Below, piece by piece: positions 1-5,440 of a stretch of 11,985 bases of DNA. Source of the DNA: Anaerolineales bacterium (GTDB lineage: Bacteria > Chloroflexota > Anaerolineae > Anaerolineales > Villigracilaceae); the NCBI GenBank assembly GCA_028689195.1, contig JAQTWR010000046.1:1-11985 (forward strand), read 5' to 3'. The notes beneath the pieces were generated by a model. That model was not told the origin of the DNA and ran no database searches. It worked only from the letters and a program-made list of their open reading frames with translations. Position 1 is the first letter of the stretch. Each line of letters opens with the position of its first letter. The position numbers and the translations under genes were made by a program.

Positions 1-1500
1 TTCGTCTTTGAAAGTCAGCGCGAATTTCCCGCCCGCCAATTGACCCGCAGCAAGCAGCAGATCAATCGTTGCGCGAGTATTGTAAAACGGAGAGACAACA
101 GGCTGCGCGCCCGAAAGAACAGACTGAGCCGCGCCCGTAAACACGCGCTGATACCCCCAAGACTCGAGTCCGTGATGATCGGGGAAAACGTAATCCGCTT
201 CCATCGCGGTTTCATCGGGGAAGGTGGCGAACGAAACCACCTGACCAACGCCCTTCAACGCTTCCTTGAAACCCAACGCGGCGGGCAACTCAAAGACGGG
301 ATTTACGCCATGTACGAACAACACTTTGAATTTGCCGTCTTTCATCTTCTTGATGAAGTCTTGCATTTCCTGCGCGGACGCGGGACGCTGATACTGGGTC
401 TGCATCGGCGCAAGCGCAGAGAAATACACGCCGCCCGCTTTGCCGAAGTTATCGGCAATCGCGTTCAATGCAAGCACGGCTTCTGCAACGGCGAGCCCGT
501 TGCTCTGACCTAACGCCGCGCCGCCGGGGATGGCTAACGCGCCGTTTGAATTTACGAACATCTCTGCAATATGTTCGAGCGCCGCAAGAGAAACATCGGC
601 TTTTGCCGCCGCGTCTTTGGGGTCTACATCTGCGAAAGCGCGGGGCATTGGACCGCCGCGCATTTGGGCGGCGAGTTTGCCGATTGCAAGCGCTACCAGC
701 GCTTCGGTTCCCGGTTTTAGCGGAATCCACTCGTCCGCTTTGGCGGCTGTTGAAGACATCCGCGCTTCAAATTGAACGAACTTGCCGCGCATCTTTGTTT
801 GCGATTCGCGCAAGCCGGAGAATCCGCGCGTGTATGCGACGGGGGAGAGCCATATCTCCAGGAAGTTCGCGCCGAACGATAAAACAAGTTCCGCGCCGCC
901 AATATCGAAGAAGGGCAACCCAGTTTGACCGAAGAGGTTTTCCGCGGCTTTGCTTAAAGTCGCTTGAGAGTCGAACATGCTCAACGCGCCGAATCGGACT
1001 GGGGCGTTGATTCCCGTCGCGTTCGCAAGATCAGATACGAAGTCGAAGAGATGATCGGGCGCGGTTCCCATCAGGAAGGCGATTTCTTCGGGTTTGTTGT
1101 CCTTCAACGCGTCGGCGACCGCTTGCGTCGCTTCGTCCCAAGTAACGACGCTGCCGCCTTTCATGGGATCGGTGACGCGGTCGGGATTGTACAGACCGTG
1201 TAAGGTCGCCTGACCGCGCGCGCAGGTCTTGCCGAGGTTGAGCGGATTGTCCGCGTTGCCTTCGGTTTTGAGCGCGCGTCCTTGCGAGGTGCGGACGATG
1301 AGTCCGCAGCCAGCCGCGCATTCGCGGCATGTGGTGGCGTAATAAGCGCTCAAACCGTTGTAGTTGTATTCAGGCATTTGCATGTATGGTTCGCGCTTGA
1401 CATAACGCGAAGCGGGACCGCAGCCTGTGAGGATGGCGGTGGTTGCCGCGCCTACACCGGTTAATTTGAGAAAATCACGCCGGGAAAATTGTTTGCTCAT
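1..1500 (-). CDS. actB: Alternative Complex III subunit ActB, molybdopterin-oxidoreductase-like (partial, C-terminus off left edge)
   Basis: The frame is open for 500 codons from the ATG at 1500 to the window edge, so only the N-terminal half is present. Residues 5-12 (SRRDFLKL) are a twin-arginine signal. The hydrophobic stretch ends in a lipobox-like LTGC at residues 24-27, suggesting a Tat-exported lipoprotein. C58-X2-C61-X3-C65 and C93 (CARG) match the [4Fe-4S] site of DMSO-reductase-family proteins. GLYNPDR (about 102-108) and ADEWIPLKPGTEALVALA further on are also typical of that family. ActA lies 20 bases upstream in the same operon, which points to ActB of the quinol:electron-acceptor oxidoreductase ACIII, acting on the outer face of the membrane. 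In ACIII structures I recall, the N-terminal ActB domain carries no molybdenum cofactor, so catalysis by this domain is not implied. An AAGGA ribosome binding site (1508-1512) supports the start. Another CISM-type or polysulfide-reductase-like A subunit is possible, because the iron-sulfur half that would decide lies outside the window. Confidence 0.8.
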   Translation of the reverse strand, partial: MSKQFSRRDFLKLTGVGAATTAILTGCGPASRYVKREPYMQMPEYNYNGLSAYYATTCRECAAGCGLIVRTSQGRALKTEGNADNPLNLGKTCARGQATLHGLYNPDRVTDPMKGGSVVTWDEATQAVADALKDNKPEEIAFLMGTAPDHLFDFVSDLANATGINAPVRFGALSMFDSQATLSKAAENLFGQTGLPFFDIGGAELVLSFGANFLEIWLSPVAYTRGFSGLRESQTKMRGKFVQFEARMSSTAAKADEWIPLKPGTEALVALAIGKLAAQMRGGPMPRAFADVDPKDAAAKADVSLAALEHIAEMFVNSNGALAIPGGAALGQSNGLAVAEAVLALNAIADNFGKAGGVYFSALAPMQTQYQRPASAQEMQDFIKKMKDGKFKVLFVHGVNPVFELPAALGFKEALKGVGQVVSFATFPDETAMEADYVFPDHHGLESWGYQRVFTGAAQSVLSGAQPVVSPFYNTRATIDLLLAAGQLAGGKFALTFKDE

Positions 1501-1520
1501 AGTTGATTCCTTTCGCCCGG

Positions 1521-2075
1521 TTAATAATGACACGTGCCGCAGTCGGTGAGTTTGATCAGTTTTGCCTGATCGTCGCCCGCGATTTTGGTGTGGCAAGCCA
1601 GACACCAACCCATGTTGAATACTTGCGGGTTTGTATATAAGGTCTGGTTGGTCAGGTCGCCGTGACAGTTTTCGCAGTTCTGCCCCGCGGCAATATGCGC
1701 GCGGTGATTGTACTGAACGAAATCTGGCACTTGCGCTACGGGCACCCATTCGATAGGCGTTCCGCTTTCGACCGCTTGTTTCAACGGCGCAAGCAGCGCG
1801 CTGGTTTGGGTCTTGGCGATCTGTTGGTGGCATCCCCAACATTTGGATTGCGTGGGAATACCAGAAACGGGTCCGCGCGTTCCGCTGGGATGACAATACA
1901 GACACTGAACGCCGAAAGCGATATGCGTCCGATGCGGAAATTGGATGGGCTGCGCCGGAGGCTGTTGGGTGGTGTTGATGCCGTAGGCTGCAAGGCTGAA
2001 CAATGCCAACACTACAATGCCTACCGCAATCAGACCAAGAGGCTGCTTTAGCCAGTCAAAAAGTCTTTTGATCAT
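1521..2075 (-). CDS. actA: Pentaheme cytochrome c subunit ActA of Alternative Complex III
   Basis: This is a 184-residue protein with a short cytosolic N-terminus, one membrane segment (about residues 14-33) and a periplasm-side domain. The domain carries five CXXCH heme-attachment motifs at 58-62, 79-83, 134-138, 158-162 and 179-183; the last ends one residue before the C-terminus. Five hemes, one anchor and an immediately downstream ActB-like gene match ActA of Alternative Complex III, which passes electrons from the quinol-oxidising complex to a terminal acceptor. Extra histidines (HRTH at 48-51, HRAH at 124-127) are candidate distal axial ligands, as in the class III/c7 multiheme family. 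The start is set by AGGAG (2081-2085 complement) five bases before ATG. The gene is 20 bases ahead of actB and is probably cotranscribed with it. A small multiheme subunit of a different NrfD-type complex is the main alternative. Confidence 0.82.
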   Translation of the reverse strand: MIKRLFDWLKQPLGLIAVGIVVLALFSLAAYGINTTQQPPAQPIQFPHRTHIAFGVQCLYCHPSGTRGPVSGIPTQSKCWGCHQQIAKTQTSALLAPLKQAVESGTPIEWVPVAQVPDFVQYNHRAHIAAGQNCENCHGDLTNQTLYTNPQVFNMGWCLACHTKIAGDDQAKLIKLTDCGTCHY

Positions 2076-2096
2076 GGATGCTCCTAAGAATAAACT

Positions 2097-2282
2097 TTAA
2101 GCGCAACGCCGCCGAATACGCGGCGGCGAAGGCTGAATTAACTTATTAAAGGGGGAACGAAAACAGGAATCAAAGGCGGCAACGAATTTCGCGTGACGTG
2201 CGTACATAAAACCCGTCCCGATGAATATCAGGACGAGCGCGGCAAACACAATAACCATAAGAAATTCGGCGATATTCTCCAT
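2097..2282 (-). CDS. Possible small single-pass membrane protein (doubtful)
   Basis: A 61-codon frame starts at the ATG ending at 2282. Residues 1-30 form a convincing hydrophobic helix (about residues 7-26) followed by YARH. The C-terminal third is translated from a GC-rich hairpin (2107-2128) and is arginine/proline-rich low-complexity sequence. No strong ribosome binding site is visible. It lies just upstream of actA on the same strand, so it could be a leader peptide or small accessory protein of the respiratory operon. It could equally be a chance frame in a leader RNA. An upstream in-frame ATG at 2354 would add 24 residues of unconvincing sequence. I recognise no family. Confidence 0.25.
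   Translation of the reverse strand: MENIAEFLMVIVFAALVLIFIGTGFMYARHAKFVAAFDSCFRSPFNKLIQPSPPRIRRRCA
2107..2128. repeat. GC-rich inverted repeat in the actA leader
   Basis: CGCCGCC (2107-2113) is exactly complementary to GGCGGCG (2122-2128) and can extend by one more pair, leaving a 6-base loop. On the minus strand it is followed by a weak, interrupted T-rich stretch (TTAAAGTTTATT), so it could act as a weak terminator or attenuator 30 bases ahead of actA. Neither strand has a true T-run, so the function is open. Confidence 0.5.
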
Positions 2283-2324
2283 AATACTTATCTGCTGAAC
2301 CCCGCCAGCAAATTGATTTCGCGC

Positions 2325-2330
2325 ATTATA
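2325..2330 (-). promoter_or_regulatory. Candidate -10 box for the actAB operon
   Basis: The minus strand reads TATAAT exactly here. At 17-base spacing the -35 position reads TGTACT, a poor match. It would give a leader of about 240 bases before actA that includes the small ORF and the hairpin. The exact -10 hexamer and its position in a divergent intergenic region are the only support. Confidence 0.35.
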
Positions 2331-2361
2331 CAGCACAAGTTCAGAAAAGTACATATAAGGC

Positions 2362-2393
2362 TTGATTTGGACGTTTTAGAGGCGTGATACAAT
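2362..2393 (+). promoter_or_regulatory. Candidate promoter for the small membrane protein gene
   Basis: TACAAT at 2388-2393 is a good -10 match. Possible -35 elements are TTGATT (2362-2367, spacing 20) or TTGGAC (2367-2372, spacing 15), and neither is ideally spaced. The expected transcription start would be at or within a few bases of the ATG at 2403, which would make the message leaderless or nearly so. Confidence 0.35.
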
Positions 2394-2402
2394 GGAAAAA
2401 TA

Positions 2403-2645
2403 ATGAAAACAAAAATCGTTTTTATTCTGTTGGTTGCGTTTATTTTTATCGCATTTGCGGGTTGCAGCCTGCCTGCCGCATCGGGGCGGCATCTTGGCGC
2501 GGCTTCGCTTGCCATGCGGGTAACTCCCGCGCCCCCCGCCGAAGATCAATCTGAAATCGGCTCGACGGATGGGATTTTCGTCATGGGCATTGTAATTGTA
2601 TTGATTACCGCCGTCCCTATTTTGAGCCGCAGAAAAAAGAAATAG
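2403..2645 (+). CDS. Small membrane protein with signal/lipobox-like N-terminus and C-terminal helix
   Basis: The protein has 80 residues and no family I recognise. It begins with a lysine-containing signal sequence and a hydrophobic core (residues 4-19) ending in FAGC (18-21), a degenerate lipobox with Phe at -3. A short polar, Pro/Ala-rich middle (about 40-52) follows. A second hydrophobic helix (about 57-74) precedes a basic tail, RRKKK. The layout is signal or anchor, short external loop, helix, basic stop-transfer. The C-terminal tripartite look resembles wall-sorting signals, but no LPXTG-like motif precedes the helix. Only a weak GGA lies upstream of the start, and a candidate -10 box ends nine bases before the ATG. 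The ffs promoter begins 19 bases after the stop, so this is probably a single-gene unit. Confidence 0.6.
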   Translation: MKTKIVFILLVAFIFIAFAGCSLPAASGRHLGAASLAMRVTPAPPAEDQSEIGSTDGIFVMGIVIVLITAVPILSRRKKK

Positions 2646-2664
2646 GCGGCGATTTTTCGCTCAT

Positions 2665-2693
2665 TTGACACGCATCCATTCATCGTGTATCCT
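2665..2693 (+). promoter_or_regulatory. Promoter of the SRP RNA gene
   Basis: TTGACA (2665-2670) is an exact consensus -35 element, followed by a 17-base spacer and TATCCT (2688-2693) as -10. The predicted transcription start falls at about 2700-2701, exactly where the SRP RNA terminal helix begins. This agreement supports both calls. Confidence 0.75.
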
Positions 2694-2700
2694 TGACCGC

Positions 2701-2804
2701 GTCCGAGCAGGATCGGCGCGGCGAAGCCTTTCGAACCCCGCCAGGATCGAAAGATAGCAACGGTAAGGAAGAGTCTTTGGGCGCCGCCGACACCCTGCTC
2801 GGAT
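2701..2804 (+). ncRNA. ffs: Signal recognition particle RNA, small bacterial (4.5S) type
   Basis: The RNA is about 104 nt and folds into one long rod. The 5' arm 2702-2711 is perfectly complementary, over 10 bp, to 2794-2803. Inner GC-rich arms (about 2714-2722 with 2780-2788) continue the rod. The apex carries the SRP helix 8 signature: CAGG (2742-2745), a 3-bp stem ATC/GAT closing a GAAA tetraloop (2749-2752), then AGCA (2756-2759) and ACGG. This is the Ffh M-domain binding site. The GNRA loop is GAAA rather than the GGAA of E. coli. The RNA pairs with Ffh in the cytoplasm for cotranslational membrane targeting. It has its own consensus promoter, and the closing helix is followed by a T-run. 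A covariance-model search should confirm it. Confidence 0.9.
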
Positions 2805-2812
2805 ATTTTTTT
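2794..2812 (+). terminator. Intrinsic terminator at the end of ffs
   Basis: The 3' arm of the SRP RNA terminal helix (2794-2803) is followed by TA and seven T residues (2806-2812). The terminal rod helix therefore doubles as the terminator stem. Confidence 0.65.
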
Positions 2813-2815
2813 GCT

Positions 2816-2821
2816 TATAAT
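2816..2821 (+). promoter_or_regulatory. Exact TATAAT -10 box immediately before the first SPVEYVD gene
   Basis: TATAAT ends seven bases before the ATG at 2829. The predicted transcription start is therefore at or next to the start codon, and no Shine-Dalgarno sequence lies between (TCCTCCC instead). The expected -35 position lies inside the 3' arm of ffs and is poor. The arrangement suggests a leaderless message. Confidence 0.5.
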
Positions 2822-2828
2822 TCCTCCC

Positions 2829-3188
2829 ATGAAATCATCAAACTGGATAACCCTCGTCATTGCCGTCGTTGTCGGAATCGCGGCTGGTTTAATTTACGGC
2901 TGGGTGGTTAGCCCCGTTGAATATGTAGACGTGACCCCGGGCATCATGCGCGCCGATTACCGCGCCGATTATGTTTTGATGGTCGCGGAAGCGCATCAGC
3001 GCGAACAGGATTCTGAAACCAGCGCGCGCCGCCTCGCCATGCTCGGCAGCGACCCGCCCGCGAAGATCGTCGAATCCGCTTTGATCTACGCCGCGCAAAA
3101 CGGATTTACCGAAAACGAAACGGTCGTTCTGCGGGGATTGCTGAACGCCATGCAGACTTACCAGCCGCAGGGGAATAACGCCCCATGA
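2829..3188 (+). CDS. SPVEYVD-motif single-pass membrane protein (short paralog)
   Basis: The protein has 119 residues. An N-terminal membrane helix (about 6-24) is followed by WVVSPVEYVDVTP (25-37) and an Ala/Arg/Glu-rich, probably helical extracytoplasmic domain (about 40-112). The downstream protein has the same layout and motif (WVISPVEYVD at 27-36), so the two are tandem paralogs; identity is clear around the motif and weaker beyond it. The start was placed at 2829 rather than at an in-frame ATG at 2811, because 2811 lies in the ffs terminator and 2829 begins MKSSNW with the helix directly after. There is no ribosome binding site, and a TATAAT lies seven bases upstream. The stop overlaps the next start as ATGA (3185-3188), indicating translational coupling. 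Function is unknown. Confidence 0.75.
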   Translation: MKSSNWITLVIAVVVGIAAGLIYGWVVSPVEYVDVTPGIMRADYRADYVLMVAEAHQREQDSETSARRLAMLGSDPPAKIVESALIYAAQNGFTENETVVLRGLLNAMQTYQPQGNNAP

Positions 3189-4045
3189 AGAATCTACCGC
3201 GCAATTTTTTCCTCCCGCTCTTCGCGCTTCTCGTCGGATTTGGAATTGGTCTCGCATATTCATGGGTAATCTCTCCCGTCGAATACGTGGACGCGAGTCC
3301 CGCGCTTTTGCGCGACGATTTCAAAGACCAGTACCGCATCGTCGTCGCCGCGTCGTATGCGTCGGCGCATGACCTTGCCCGCGCCCGCGCCCGCCTCGAA
3401 TTGCTCGGCGATGCGGATTTGATTGGGGCATTGAGCGCGCAAGCGCAGCGCATGGTCGGCGTGAATGAATCGGATAGCAATAAGCGGGCGTTGGCGTTGC
3501 TTGCAACCGATTTGCAAAAGGGCGTCGTCAGCATTCCCGCCACAAGGGTTTCGCTTGCGCCGACTGCCCAGCCGACGGCTGCGACTCTTTCGCCGACAGA
3601 AAGCCTCGTTATACAAACGTCAACGCCGACGGCAGAGACGATACAAACTCCTTTTGCGATGCTCGCGTTCACGCTTACGCCGCGCCCCACATTTACGTCC
3701 ACGGTTAGCGTTGGCGCGCCCTTCGCTTTGATTGGACAGGATACGGTTTGCGATCCTGGCGTCGAAGCGGGTTTGCTGCAATTCACGCTGCTTGATTCTC
3801 GTCGCAGGCAAATTGCGGGAGTCGAAATCATCGTCACGTCCATCGCGGGCGAGGATCATCTCTTTACGGGATTCAAACCCGAAGTGGGGAACGGTTACGC
3901 GGATTTCGTCATGCAGGAAAATATTAGTTACAGTATTCGCATTGTGGAAGGCGGGACGTTTATCAACAACATCTCCGCGCCGAGTTGCGCCGACCCAAAC
4001 GGAAAAAAATATTTAGGCGGGCTGTCGCTCACGTTTCAACAGTAA
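3185..4045 (+). CDS. SPVEYVD-motif membrane protein with Pro/Thr linker and C-terminal beta domain (long paralog)
   Basis: The protein has 286 residues and unknown function. Residues 8-26 are a membrane helix, 27-36 carry WVISPVEYVD, and 40-112 are a helical region matching the upstream paralog, including an A-x-R-L-x-x-LG segment. A Pro/Thr/Ser-rich linker spans about 118-185. Residues about 186-286 read as alternating beta strands, with C189 and C268 as a possible disulfide. Strand patterns such as GVEIIVTSIAG and GYADFVMQENISYSIRIVEGG resemble carboxypeptidase-regulatory-like or Ig-like sandwich domains found on bacterial surfaces; this is an inference from pattern only. The ATG overlaps the stop of the short paralog by four bases, so the two are translated together and may form a complex outside the membrane. 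No terminator is visible before the repeat at 4109. Confidence 0.8.
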   Translation: MKNLPRNFFLPLFALLVGFGIGLAYSWVISPVEYVDASPALLRDDFKDQYRIVVAASYASAHDLARARARLELLGDADLIGALSAQAQRMVGVNESDSNKRALALLATDLQKGVVSIPATRVSLAPTAQPTAATLSPTESLVIQTSTPTAETIQTPFAMLAFTLTPRPTFTSTVSVGAPFALIGQDTVCDPGVEAGLLQFTLLDSRRRQIAGVEIIVTSIAGEDHLFTGFKPEVGNGYADFVMQENISYSIRIVEGGTFINNISAPSCADPNGKKYLGGLSLTFQQ

Positions 4046-4108
4046 CGCGATATTTATATCCCTTGCAACCGAAACCTTTTTCGTTCGTTATATCTTTCAG
4101 CGCATCTC

Positions 4109-4197
4109 GTCATTGCGAGCCGCGCATTTGCGGCGAAGCAATCTCTAATATGTAAGGAGATTGCTTCGGACAAGAACAAGAGCGTCCTCGCAATGAC
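4109..4197. repeat. CATTGCGAG-type palindromic repeat, copy 1
   Basis: The 89-bp element is bounded by GTCATTGCGAG (4109-4119) and its exact complement CTCGCAATGAC (4187-4197). Inside are perfect 12-bp arms, CGAAGCAATCTC (4134-4145) and GAGATTGCTTCG (4157-4168). The whole can form a long hairpin. Elements with these ends are familiar dispersed intergenic repeats in many bacterial genomes (REP/MITE-like, no coding capacity). A second copy lies at 5441-5535. The right end is 11 bases before the AAGGAG of the next gene. Confidence 0.85.
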
Positions 4198-4220
4198 ATT
4201 AATCTCACAAGGAGTAACGA

Positions 4221-4712
4221 ATGAATACAGAACAAAAACCGACTTTATTTATAGTTATCGCCATTCTGACTCTCGTCAGCGGCATTGTGAATCTCTTTTG
4301 GGGATTTGTCGCATCTGCAACCGCGCTGGGAACAATTGTCGGGGTGATTTGTTTGCCCATCACCGTTTTGCCGACGATCTTGGGCGTGTTCGAGATTATC
4401 TACGCGGCGAAACTGTTTAGCGCGCAGCCCCAACCCGTGCAGCCCTCCCAGCCGCTGGCGATATTTCAAATTTCGACTTTTATTTACGGAAATATTTTCT
4501 CGGCGGTGGTGGGCGTTTTGAATTTGATCTTCTTCAACGACCTGTCTGTTAAGGAATATTTTGCGAAGATCAACGGCGCGCAAATTATGACGCCCGCGCC
4601 CGTTCCAACCCCCGAACCCGAACCCGCGCCGATTATTGAACCCGTCCTTCCCGAAGAACCGGCGGATGATGCCGCCAAGCCGAAGCGCGTTCGTAAAATA
4701 GCGGGCAGGTAA
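4221..4712 (+). CDS. Small multi-pass membrane protein with Pro/Glu-rich C-terminal tail
   Basis: The protein has 163 residues and I do not recognise a named family. Hydrophobic segments lie at about 9-31, 35-62 (long, possibly a re-entrant or kinked pair around LPITVLP) and 80-105. A short amphipathic stretch (106-120) follows, then a Pro/Glu-rich tail (124-150) ending in a basic segment, KPKRVRKIAGR. It lacks enzymatic motifs. An AAGGAG (4209-4214) six bases before ATG fixes the start. A palindromic repeat sits directly upstream, and the promoter is not clear: a weak TTGCAA/TTATAT pair around 4063-4093 is badly spaced. The next unit, the glycine-cleavage operon, starts from its own promoter 18 bases after the stop, so this gene is probably transcribed alone and lacks an obvious terminator. 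Confidence 0.75.
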   Translation: MNTEQKPTLFIVIAILTLVSGIVNLFWGFVASATALGTIVGVICLPITVLPTILGVFEIIYAAKLFSAQPQPVQPSQPLAIFQISTFIYGNIFSAVVGVLNLIFFNDLSVKEYFAKINGAQIMTPAPVPTPEPEPAPIIEPVLPEEPADDAAKPKRVRKIAGR

Positions 4713-4729
4713 TTGGGGGCGTTTAGCGC

Positions 4730-4758
4730 TTGACTCTCTTCCCCGTCAACCTTAGAAT
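4730..4758 (+). promoter_or_regulatory. Promoter of the glycine-cleavage operon
   Basis: TTGACT (4730-4735), a 17-base spacer and TAGAAT (4753-4758) form a near-consensus housekeeping promoter. The expected start at about 4765 lies 18 bases ahead of the first glycine aptamer, as required if the riboswitch controls the transcript. Confidence 0.75.
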
Positions 4759-4782
4759 TCAAATACAACTCAACGTTTGATA

Positions 4783-4880
4783 GGGAAGAGACTCGCGGCG
4801 ATTGAAGCCGCAACGAGCGCCGAAGGTGCAAATCTGGCAACAGGCGAAACCAGATGAATCTCTCAGGCAAAAGGACCCCG
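4783..4880 (+). promoter_or_regulatory. Glycine riboswitch, aptamer I
   Basis: Landmarks of the glycine aptamer appear in order: GGGAAGAGAC at 4783, a GCGGC/GCCGC-type side stem (4796-4809), GCGCCGAAGGTGCAA (4817-4831), a CTGG/CCAG stem (4834-4853), then ATCTCTCAGGCAAAAGGAC (4858-4876). The last block is almost diagnostic for the family. It is the first of two aptamers upstream of gcvH and binds glycine in the nascent mRNA leader. Confidence 0.9.
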
Positions 4881-4888
4881 CAAACGTA

Positions 4889-4984
4889 CTGCTCTGGAAA
4901 ATTCCCTAACGGGATACCGACGGTGTAAATCTTGTTAGTCCACTAATTGACTAGCAGACCAATCTCTCAGGTTCCATTACAGAG
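4889..4984 (+). promoter_or_regulatory. Glycine riboswitch, aptamer II
   Basis: The second aptamer follows a short linker. It has GCTCTGG (4891-4897), TACCGACGGTGTAA (4915-4928) where the usual core reads ACCGAAGG, and ATCTCTCAGG (4962-4971). The closing helix P1 is CTCTG (4892-4896) with CAGAG (4980-4984). The 3' strand of P1 overlaps the first bases of the terminator at 4981-5017, so ligand-stabilised P1 and the terminator cannot form together. Confidence 0.87.
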
Positions 4985-5017
4985 GACGCATGATTATAGA
5001 ATCTTGCGTCCTCTTTT
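4981..5017 (+). terminator. Riboswitch-controlled intrinsic terminator before gcvH
   Basis: AGAGGACGCA (4981-4990) pairs perfectly over 10 bp with TGCGTCCTCT (5005-5014). An inner GATT/AATC stem closes an ATAG loop, and a short T-run ends at 5017. The 5' arm shares 4981-4984 with P1 of aptamer II. The prediction is termination without glycine and read-through with glycine, as described for gcvT of Bacillus subtilis. Confidence 0.85.
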
Positions 5018-5052
5018 GATTCGCCAAATATCACAAACAGGAGAAATAAAAA

Positions 5053-5430
5053 ATGAACGTTCCATCCAACCTCAAGTACACCAAATCCGATGAATGGTTC
5101 GACCCCGCCAGCGGCGCAATGGGCATTACCGATTTTGCCCAGAGCCAACTCTCCGATATCGTCTTCGTTGAATTGCTCGTCGAAGAAGGCGATGAAGTGA
5201 CCGTAGGCAAAGCCATCGCTTCCGTTGAATCGGTCAAGGCTTCGGCTGAAATTTATGCCTCTGCCGCAGGCAAAGTCACCGCCGTGAATAAGGGACTTGC
5301 CGACAAGCCCGAAACCCTCAACAGCGATCCGTTCGGCGAAGGCTGGATGGTCAAAGTTGAAGGCGGCGCAGCAGGCGAAGTAATGGACGCCGCCGCCTAC
5401 GAAGCGGATTGCGCGGGAAGAGCGCATTAA
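5053..5430 (+). CDS. gcvH: Glycine cleavage system H protein
   Basis: The protein has 125 residues, the usual length for GcvH. It is the lipoyl-carrier of the glycine cleavage system: it accepts the aminomethyl group from the P protein and shuttles it to T and L. Recognisable features are the N-terminal LKYTKSDEWF (7-16), GITDFAQSQLSDIVFVELL (24-42) and the lipoylation site ESVKASAEIYA with the modified lysine K62. The AGGAG at 5039-5043, nine bases before ATG, supports the start. It is the first gene behind the glycine riboswitch and is followed by gcvPA after a 116-base gap filled mostly by a palindromic repeat. Glycine is therefore predicted to induce it. Confidence 0.95.
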   Translation: MNVPSNLKYTKSDEWFDPASGAMGITDFAQSQLSDIVFVELLVEEGDEVTVGKAIASVESVKASAEIYASAAGKVTAVNKGLADKPETLNSDPFGEGWMVKVEGGAAGEVMDAAAYEADCAGRAH

Positions 5431-5440
5431 ATTTTATTAT

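Larger units (their letters stand above)
2283..2402. other. Divergent intergenic region
   Basis: This stretch separates the minus-strand actA leader from the plus-strand small membrane protein gene. Apart from the candidate -10 boxes on each strand I see no RNA gene, repeat or terminator here. It completes the 2076-2402 gap between well-supported genes, whose other contents are the doubtful small ORF and the GC-rich hairpin. Confidence 0.6.

Noticed and set aside
40..1203. Plus-strand open frames over the left 1.2 kb
   Set aside because: All are opposite the ActB frame, which has a Tat signal and iron-sulfur motifs. The plus-strand translations are arginine-rich and motif-free.
3106..3843. 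Minus-strand open frame (245 codons) opposite the SPVEYVD genes
   Set aside because: The plus-strand pair has coupled starts, a shared motif and sensible domain layout. The antisense frame is Ser/Arg/Ala-rich low-complexity sequence.
4046..4108. Terminator or clear promoter between the long SPVEYVD gene and the palindrome
   Set aside because: No stem with a T-run is present, and TTGCAA/TTATAT are spaced 19-20 bases with weak matches, so no feature was called.
4109..4197. Possible CRISPR repeat or tRNA-like structure at the palindromes
   Set aside because: There are only dispersed inverted repeats, with no regular spacing or spacers, and no acceptor stem or T-loop. They fit REP/MITE-like elements better.
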